DNA of 64,000 nt, from assembly GCF_030209375.1 (NCBI RefSeq), contig NZ_JARVSC010000004.1, forward strand, positions 62,001 through 126,000, read 5' to 3'. How positions within the stretch are numbered: position 1 is the first letter of the stretch; the number at the start of each line of letters is the position of its first letter. Made by a program: the position numbers and the translations under genes. Positions 58,654 to 64,000 of the stretch are shown here, one piece after another. The notes below the pieces were generated by a model. The model searched no databases, was not told the origin of the DNA, and saw only the letters and a program-made list of their open reading frames with translations. Origin of the DNA: Plantibacter sp. ME-Dv--P-122b. GTDB lineage: Bacteria; Actinomycetota; Actinomycetes; Actinomycetales; Microbacteriaceae.

Positions 58654-59949
58654 ATGCGCAGCACGCACACCAGACGGATGCAGCGGGTCGGAGGGGTGTT
58701 GGCCGCCAGCGCCCTCCTCGTCGGCCTCGCCGCCTGTTCCTCCGGGGGCGTCGGGAGTTCCCCACTCGCCAGTGCCGGGCCCGAGGGCGTCGACGACGGG
58801 TCCGAGCTCACGCTCTGGACCCGCGCCCCACTCGAGAAGCAGGCGAAGCTCCTCGTGGAGGCCTACAACGCCTCGCACGAGAACCAGGTGAAGCTCACCG
58901 TGGTCCCGAACGACGACTACGTCGCGAAGGTCGGCGCGGCGGCCGGCTCCGACAGCCTCCCCGACCTGTTCGCCGCCGACATCGTGTACGTCCCGAACTG
59001 GGTCGAACAGGGCCTCTTCCAGGACCTCACTGCGAACATCGACGGGCTCGACTTCAAGGACGAGATCAACCAGGGCCACCTCGCCGCCGGCACCGCGGAC
59101 GGGAAGGAACACGTGCTCCCGTTCGTCCTCGACCTCTCGATGCTGTTCTGGAACAAGGAGCTCTACAAGGAGGCCGGCCTCGACCCCGAGCAGGGCCCGA
59201 CCACGTTGGCCGAGTTCGCCGAGGACGCGAAGGCCGTCCAGGCCCTGAACAAGCCCGACACCTACGGCACCGCCACCGGCCTCAACTGCGGCGGCTGCCT
59301 CGTCTTCACCTGGTTCCCCAGCGTGTGGGCCGACGGCGAGCAGGTCATGAACAAGGAAGGCACCGAGTCCCTCCTCGCCGAGGACGGCGCGAAGGAGGTC
59401 TACAGCACGTGGGCCGACCTCTGGAAGTCCGGCGCCGTGCTCCCGTCCTCGAAGGACGAGGCCGGACCGACCTGGACCGCCGGCTTCACCGAGGGCAAGG
59501 TCGGCGTCATGCCGTACCCGGCGACCCTGCTCTCCTCCACGCCATTCGACGTGGGTGTGTCCGGCATCCCCGGACCGAAGGGCGGTGACTCGACCTTCGT
59601 CGGTGGCGACGGCATCGGTGTCTCGAAGGACAGCAAGAAGGCCGCCCAGTCGTGGAACTTCCTCAGCTGGCTGATGTCCGAGGACGCCCAGGTCGGCGTC
59701 CTCGCGAAGGACAACGACGTCGTCTCCCGCTCCGACCTCGCCGAGAACGAGTACTCGAGCAAGGACCCGCGCCTCGTCACGATCAACGAGGTCGCCTCGA
59801 AGGGCGACACCCCGTACTCGCTGAACTTCCAGGAGGCCTTCAACTCGCCGACCAGCCCATGGCTGACGCTCGTGCGGAACGCGGTCCTCGAGGGCACCGA
59901 CACCGTCGACGCCGACAACCATGCCATCACGGACGTGCTCTCGCAGTAG
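58654..59949 (+). CDS. Sugar ABC transporter substrate-binding protein, lipoprotein (CUT1)
   Basis: A 431-residue family 1 solute receptor. Lipobox LAAC (Cys near 28), Ser/Gly tether, then ELTLWTRAPLEKQAKLLVEA, the LPFVLDLSMLFWNKELYKEA hinge strand and VGGDGIGVSKDSKKAAQSWN. It is the first gene of the importer. The ligand is likely an arabinose-containing oligosaccharide because the GH127 gene follows; that is inferred. Confidence 0.92.
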   Translation: MRSTHTRRMQRVGGVLAASALLVGLAACSSGGVGSSPLASAGPEGVDDGSELTLWTRAPLEKQAKLLVEAYNASHENQVKLTVVPNDDYVAKVGAAAGSDSLPDLFAADIVYVPNWVEQGLFQDLTANIDGLDFKDEINQGHLAAGTADGKEHVLPFVLDLSMLFWNKELYKEAGLDPEQGPTTLAEFAEDAKAVQALNKPDTYGTATGLNCGGCLVFTWFPSVWADGEQVMNKEGTESLLAEDGAKEVYSTWADLWKSGAVLPSSKDEAGPTWTAGFTEGKVGVMPYPATLLSSTPFDVGVSGIPGPKGGDSTFVGGDGIGVSKDSKKAAQSWNFLSWLMSEDAQVGVLAKDNDVVSRSDLAENEYSSKDPRLVTINEVASKGDTPYSLNFQEAFNSPTSPWLTLVRNAVLEGTDTVDADNHAITDVLSQ

Positions 59950-60024
59950 TCCGATCCGCCGGTGCGCCGCCGTATCCTCACCGCGACGGCGCACCGGCAC
60001 CCACCCGCTTCGAAAGGTCCACCC

Positions 60025-60942
60025 ATGAGTACCACCCTCGCCAGACGAGGCCCGACGGACTCGGTCGGTGCCCGGAAGCGTCGAGCCGTGCACGCCCGCA
60101 CCGGCTGGCTGTTCGCGCTCCCCACCGCCGTGTTCGTCGTCCTCCTGTTCCTCGTCCCGCTGGGGCTCGTGTTCCAGATGGCGGGCTCGGACTGGCCGCT
60201 CCTCGGTGGCAACCAGGGGTGGAACCTCCCCGAGAACTTCCCGAAGGCCATCGACAACCGCTTCTTCCTCGACTCGGTGGTCTTCACGCTCAAGTACACG
60301 GCCATCGCGACGGTCCTGCTCATCGGACTCGGCCTCGGTCTCGCGCTCCTCGTGCAGGAGTCCAGCCGGTGGAAGGGCTTCCTCCGCACCGCGTTCCTCA
60401 TCCCGAGCGCCCTCGGCCTCGCCTCGGCGTCGCTCCTCTTCTACGTGCTGTACTCGCCGATCGCTGGTCCCTTCGCCGGGCTGACCAAGGCGATGGGGTT
60501 CACGTTCCTCGGCACGCCCGACGCGGCGCTCTGGTCGACGGTGTTCCTCATCGTCTGGCGCTTCGCCGGCTTCTACATGCTGCTCATGCTCGTGGGCCTG
60601 CAGGGCATCCCGGAGGAGGTCTACGAGGCGGCGCGCATCGACGGTGCATCACGCTGGCAGACCTTCCGCGACATCACGGTCCCGCTGCTCAAGCCGACAC
60701 TCGCGCTCACGACGGTGATGTGCGTCACCGGCTCACTCCTCGCGTTCGAGCAGTTCTACATCCTCACCAAGGGCGGGCCCGACAACAGCACGATCACCAT
60801 CGTCCAGCTCATCTACAACGTGGCGTTCCAGGGCCCGAACAACCTCGGCGTCGCCGGCGCGCTGTCGGTCATCGTGCTCGCCGCGCTCATCGTCATCAAC
60901 ATCGTGCAGATCCGCGCGTTCAGCAAGAAGGTCGAGAACTGA
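60025..60942 (+). CDS. Sugar ABC transporter permease (MalF/UgpA-like)
   Basis: A 305-residue permease with six hydrophobic segments and an N-terminal basic tail. The coupling EAA-type motif is EEVYEAARIDGASRWQTFRD, with ITVPLLKPTLALTTV after it. GAAAGG is before the ATG at 60025. It pairs with the next gene; the ATPase is not in the window and may be a shared MsmK/UgpC-type subunit. Confidence 0.92.
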   Translation: MSTTLARRGPTDSVGARKRRAVHARTGWLFALPTAVFVVLLFLVPLGLVFQMAGSDWPLLGGNQGWNLPENFPKAIDNRFFLDSVVFTLKYTAIATVLLIGLGLGLALLVQESSRWKGFLRTAFLIPSALGLASASLLFYVLYSPIAGPFAGLTKAMGFTFLGTPDAALWSTVFLIVWRFAGFYMLLMLVGLQGIPEEVYEAARIDGASRWQTFRDITVPLLKPTLALTTVMCVTGSLLAFEQFYILTKGGPDNSTITIVQLIYNVAFQGPNNLGVAGALSVIVLAALIVINIVQIRAFSKKVEN

Positions 60943-60944
60943 GC

Positions 60945-61868
60945 ATGACCATCACCCGAAAGGAACCGGCCACCGTCACCTCGACGATGCCCGACGTCCG
61001 TGGTCACGGACGAACTCGCGGCCGCGGACGAGACGGGAAGCCGACGAACTTCTTCGGTATCGCCGTCCGGATGCCGTTCTGGATCTTCACCGCCGCGCTC
61101 GCCGTGATCTTCCTCTACCCGCTGGTCTGGACCGCCGTCCGCTCGGTGTCGCCGCTCGCCGGTACGAACCAGACCGAGGGCTGGGGGCTTGGCAACTACA
61201 TCACCCTCGCCGGGTACCAGGACGGCATCCTGCAGTACATCGGCAACTCCGCGTTCGTCTCGCTGCTGACCGTGGTCCTGACGCTCGTCATCTCGCTCTT
61301 CGGCGGGTACGCGTTCGCCAGGTTCCAGTTCCGCGGCAAGAACGCCCTGTTCCTCGCCACCATCGCGATCCTCATGGTCCCGTACGCGACGCTGCTCATC
61401 CCGCTGTACGTGCTCCTCAACCTGGTCGGGCTGTCGAACTCACTCGTCGGCGTGGCGCTCGTGCTCACCATGTTCCAACTGCCGTTCTCGACCTTCATGA
61501 TGCGCATCGCATTCGAGTCGATCCCGAAGGAGCTCGACGAGGCCGCGATGGTCGACGGCTGCACATCCTGGAGTGTGCTGTGGAAGGTCCTCGTGCCGGC
61601 CGTGAAGCCGGGGCTGATCACGGTCGGCCTGTTCGCGTTCCTCGCGGCGTGGAACGACTTCATGGCGCCACTCATCCTCATCAACGACTCGGCGAAGATG
61701 ACCCTGCCGCTCGCGGTCTCGAACCTGCGCGGCCAGGTCCAGGGCGTCGTCGACTACGGCGCGACCGAAGCCGGCGTCGTGGTCCTCGCGCTGCCGTGCA
61801 TCCTCCTCTTCCTCATCCTCCAACGTCACTACGTGCGCGGCTTCATGTCCGGCGCCTTCAAGGGGTAA
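60945..61868 (+). CDS. Sugar ABC transporter permease (MalG/UgpE-like)
   Basis: A 307-residue permease with six hydrophobic segments. The EAA-type loop is PKELDEAAMVDGCTSWSVLW, followed by KVLVPAVKPGLITVGLFAFL. The N-terminal part is Arg/Gly-rich (RGHGRTRGRGRDG). It starts two bases after the previous gene and ends two bases before the GH127 gene, confirming one operon. Confidence 0.92.
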   Translation: MTITRKEPATVTSTMPDVRGHGRTRGRGRDGKPTNFFGIAVRMPFWIFTAALAVIFLYPLVWTAVRSVSPLAGTNQTEGWGLGNYITLAGYQDGILQYIGNSAFVSLLTVVLTLVISLFGGYAFARFQFRGKNALFLATIAILMVPYATLLIPLYVLLNLVGLSNSLVGVALVLTMFQLPFSTFMMRIAFESIPKELDEAAMVDGCTSWSVLWKVLVPAVKPGLITVGLFAFLAAWNDFMAPLILINDSAKMTLPLAVSNLRGQVQGVVDYGATEAGVVVLALPCILLFLILQRHYVRGFMSGAFKG

Positions 61869-61870
61869 CC

Positions 61871-63850
61871 ATGACCACCACCACCACACCCACCACGTCC
61901 ACTACGCCAACGACGTCGGTGACCGTCGCAGCCCCGGTCGTCCCCACCACCGGCGCGCTCACGCCGCTCGGCCTCGACGAGGTGCGCATCACCGACGGCT
62001 TCTGGGCCGACCGTCAGCGGGTCAACGGCACGGCGACGCTGCCGCACGTCGAGCACTGGCTCGAGCGGGAGGGCTGGCTCCGCAACTTCGACCTCGCCGC
62101 CGCCGGGACGCTTCCCGAGGGCCGCCGCGGACGCGAGTTCGCCGACTCCGAGGTCTACAAGTACGTCGAGGCCGTCGCGTGGGAGCTCGGACGGCTCGGT
62201 GGTGACGAAGCGCTCGAGTCGCGGTTCCGCGCGATCGTCGACCGGGTCGCCGCCGCGCAGGAAGCCGACGGCTACGTGAACACCCGCTTCGGTCGCCCGG
62301 GCCAGGGTGAGCGCTGGTCGGACCTCGAGTGGGGGCACGAGCTGTACTGCCTCGGCCACCTCTTCCAGGCGGCCGTCGCCCGGGAGCGGACGAGCCCTGG
62401 CTCCGACGACGGGCTCCTCGGGATCGCGACCCGGGCCGCCGACCTCATCTGCGAGGTCTTCGGCACCGACGGCATCCAGTCCGTGTGCGGGCACGCCGAG
62501 GTCGAGGTGGGCCTCGCGGAGCTGTCGCGGGTGACGGGCGAGCCGCGCTACCTCGAACTCGCGTCGCTGTTCGTCGAGCGTCGCGGCACCGGCGTGCTCC
62601 AGGACATCGAGTGGGGCCGTGCGTACTTCCAGGACGACGTCCCGATCCGCGAGGCGGAGGCGTTGCGTGGCCACGCGGTCCGCGCGAACTACCTCGCGGC
62701 CGGTGCCACCGACATCGCCGTCGAGCACGGTGACCAGGGCCTGCTCGACGCCCTCCGCGGTCAGTGGGACCGGACGATCGCCCGCCGCACCTACCTGACC
62801 GGCGGGCAGGGATCGCACCACCAGGACGAGGCGTTCGGCGAGGACTTCGAGCTCCCGTCCGATCGCGCGTACTCCGAGACCTGTGCCGGCATCGCGTCGA
62901 TCATGTTCAGTTGGCGGCTGCTGCTGGAGGACCGCGACGTCCGCTACGCCGACCACATCGAGCGCGTCCTCTACAACGTCGTCGCGACCTCACCGTCGGC
63001 CGCCGGTACCGCGTTCTTCTACGCCAACACCCTGCACCAGCGCACGCCGGGGAAGTCGAGCCCGGACGACGAGGTGTCGCCGCGGGCGTCGTCCTCCGAG
63101 CGTGCGCCGTGGTTCGACGTGTCGTGCTGTCCACCGAACGTGGCGCGGACACTCGCGAGCCTGGCGGCGTTCGTCGCCACGAGCGACGACCACGGTGTGC
63201 AGATCCACCAGTTCGCGTCGGCGTCGATCGACACGACCATCGGCGGTGAGCACGGCGGGCGGTTCCGGGCTGAGCTCGTGACCGACTACCCGCGCTCCGG
63301 CGTCGTCACCATGCGCATCGTGGAGGCGCCCAGCGGACCGGTGACTGTCTCGTTGCGCGTCCCGTCGTGGGCGGATGACGCGGTGGTGACCGTCCGGCCC
63401 GCCGCGGGCGAGTCCACGGATCGCGCTGTCACCCCCGGCTACGCCGACGTCGAGCGGTCCTTCGTCCCCGGTGACGTCGTGGAGCTGACCTTCAGCCTGC
63501 GTCCTCGGGTGACCCGGCCGGACCCTCGCATCGACGCCATCCGCGGCAGCGTGGCGATCGAGCGGGGGCCGGAGGTGTACTGCGTCGAATCGGTGGACCT
63601 CCCGGGTGGTGACGAGGCGATCGCTTGCATCGAGATCGATGCGGACGCGGGGATCGAGGAAGCGGTCGACGGGCGTCTGTCCGTCGCGCTCCGTGCGCGC
63701 CCCGCCGTTGACGCAGCCTGGCCGTACGGCGAGGCGTTCGACACGGCACATGACGCCGAAGCGTTCTCCGCGACGATCGCGCCGTACCATTCCTGGGCCG
63801 AGCGCGGGCCGTCCACGATGCGTGTCTGGATCCCGATCACCCGGGCGTGA
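61871..63850 (+). CDS. Glycoside hydrolase family 127, beta-L-arabinofuranosidase-like
   Basis: A 659-residue (alpha/alpha)6-barrel hydrolase, length typical for GH127. The zinc and catalytic residues known for the family are present: Glu and Cys in AYSETCAGIASI (near 340) and two Cys in DVSCCPPNVAR (near 420). A beta-sandwich domain covers about 510-655. There is no signal peptide but a Thr/Pro-rich start, so it acts in the cytoplasm on imported oligosaccharide, releasing L-arabinose from plant hydroxyproline-linked glycans or similar. Confidence 0.92.
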   Translation: MTTTTTPTTSTTPTTSVTVAAPVVPTTGALTPLGLDEVRITDGFWADRQRVNGTATLPHVEHWLEREGWLRNFDLAAAGTLPEGRRGREFADSEVYKYVEAVAWELGRLGGDEALESRFRAIVDRVAAAQEADGYVNTRFGRPGQGERWSDLEWGHELYCLGHLFQAAVARERTSPGSDDGLLGIATRAADLICEVFGTDGIQSVCGHAEVEVGLAELSRVTGEPRYLELASLFVERRGTGVLQDIEWGRAYFQDDVPIREAEALRGHAVRANYLAAGATDIAVEHGDQGLLDALRGQWDRTIARRTYLTGGQGSHHQDEAFGEDFELPSDRAYSETCAGIASIMFSWRLLLEDRDVRYADHIERVLYNVVATSPSAAGTAFFYANTLHQRTPGKSSPDDEVSPRASSSERAPWFDVSCCPPNVARTLASLAAFVATSDDHGVQIHQFASASIDTTIGGEHGGRFRAELVTDYPRSGVVTMRIVEAPSGPVTVSLRVPSWADDAVVTVRPAAGESTDRAVTPGYADVERSFVPGDVVELTFSLRPRVTRPDPRIDAIRGSVAIERGPEVYCVESVDLPGGDEAIACIEIDADAGIEEAVDGRLSVALRARPAVDAAWPYGEAFDTAHDAEAFSATIAPYHSWAERGPSTMRVWIPITRA

Positions 63851-63902
63851 GGGCGGGTCACGTCATACTGGTGTCTCGTCGACCAGCGATCCGGAAGCAG
63901 CC

Positions 63903-64000
63903 ATGACGTATCCTCCGAACCCTCAGGTCCCCTCCGGCCAGCCGTCGTATGGCCAGCCACAGTCCGGCCAGGCGCCTTACGGGCAACCGTACGGACAGCC
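63903..64000 (+). CDS. N-terminus of a Pro/Gln/Tyr-rich protein, cut by the window edge
   Basis: The first 32 codons (MTYPPNPQVPSGQPSYG, then further GQP-type units) form a low-complexity leader as in many actinobacterial membrane proteins with a cytoplasmic, Pro-rich N-terminus. No domain is reached within the window. The function is unknown. Confidence 0.6.
   Translation, partial: MTYPPNPQVPSGQPSYGQPQSGQAPYGQPYGQ

Noticed and set aside
1-64000. tRNA or rRNA genes
   Set aside because: No clover-leaf signature such as GGTTCGAATCC with matching stems, and no conserved rRNA segment, was seen in the gaps.

Overview
The window is very G+C-rich, has dense codirectional operons with ATGA/TGATG stop-start overlaps, lipoprotein signal peptides and many GNTR/IclR/TetR/LacI regulators tied to catabolic operons. 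This fits a high-GC actinobacterium, most likely a Microbacteriaceae member living on or near plants. I cannot name the genus. No rRNA, tRNA, CRISPR, prophage or insertion sequence was recognised, and no gene-free stretch exceeds 300 bases.

Layout. 1-5088 (minus strand) is an oligopeptide-type ABC importer with a fused permease/ATPase, and a divergent TetR regulator lies at 5270. 5919-7766 holds a VanZ/RDD membrane protein and a flavodoxin-fold reductase. 7941-17819 is a sugar-acid island read as a D-apiose/D-apionate pathway: FadR-type repressor, MFS importer, L-erythrulose kinase, two tetrose-phosphate isomerases, 3-oxo-isoapionate decarboxylase, apionate oxidoisomerase, an SDR dehydrogenase and apionate lactonase. 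Together they would turn apiose or apionolactone into D-erythrose 4-phosphate. The same 13-base operator-like sequence lies before both transcription units. 17827-22152 holds an acetyltransferase, a small membrane protein, an MFS exporter, a lipid kinase and pyridoxal kinase.

22225-30004 (minus strand) is one operon: an NCS1 permease, a hydantoinase/oxoprolinase A-type protein, three tandem DUF917 paralogues and a PucR-type regulator. It is probably an uptake and degradation system for a cyclic amide or (thio)hydantoin.

31354-45516 is the best candidate for an undescribed system. Two divergent operons face each other across 38072-38278. The minus-strand arm is IclR, a four-gene PotABCD-type importer, a second IclR and a cyclase-family hydrolase. 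The plus-strand arm is a DUF6282 hydrolase, beta-keto acid cleavage enzyme, cupin, HpcH/HpaI aldolase, SDR, iron-dependent alcohol dehydrogenase and aldehyde dehydrogenase. The intergenic region carries a 12-base inverted repeat. I do not recognise the substrate.

45646-57377 is mostly housekeeping or accessory: cation antiporter, MetE-like protein, CDF transporter, DUF2945, ThrE-like exporter, an Imm-5-like/GrpB fusion, an FMN reductase with a duplicated 3' end, a TetR/quinone reductase pair, lipoproteins and small membrane proteins. 57448-63850 is a LacI-controlled CUT1 sugar importer with a GH127 beta-L-arabinofuranosidase, again pointing to plant glycans. Dispersed CCTGAGCCTGTCGAAGG-type repeats occur throughout, once inside a coding sequence, and a second hairpin repeat separates two convergent gene pairs.
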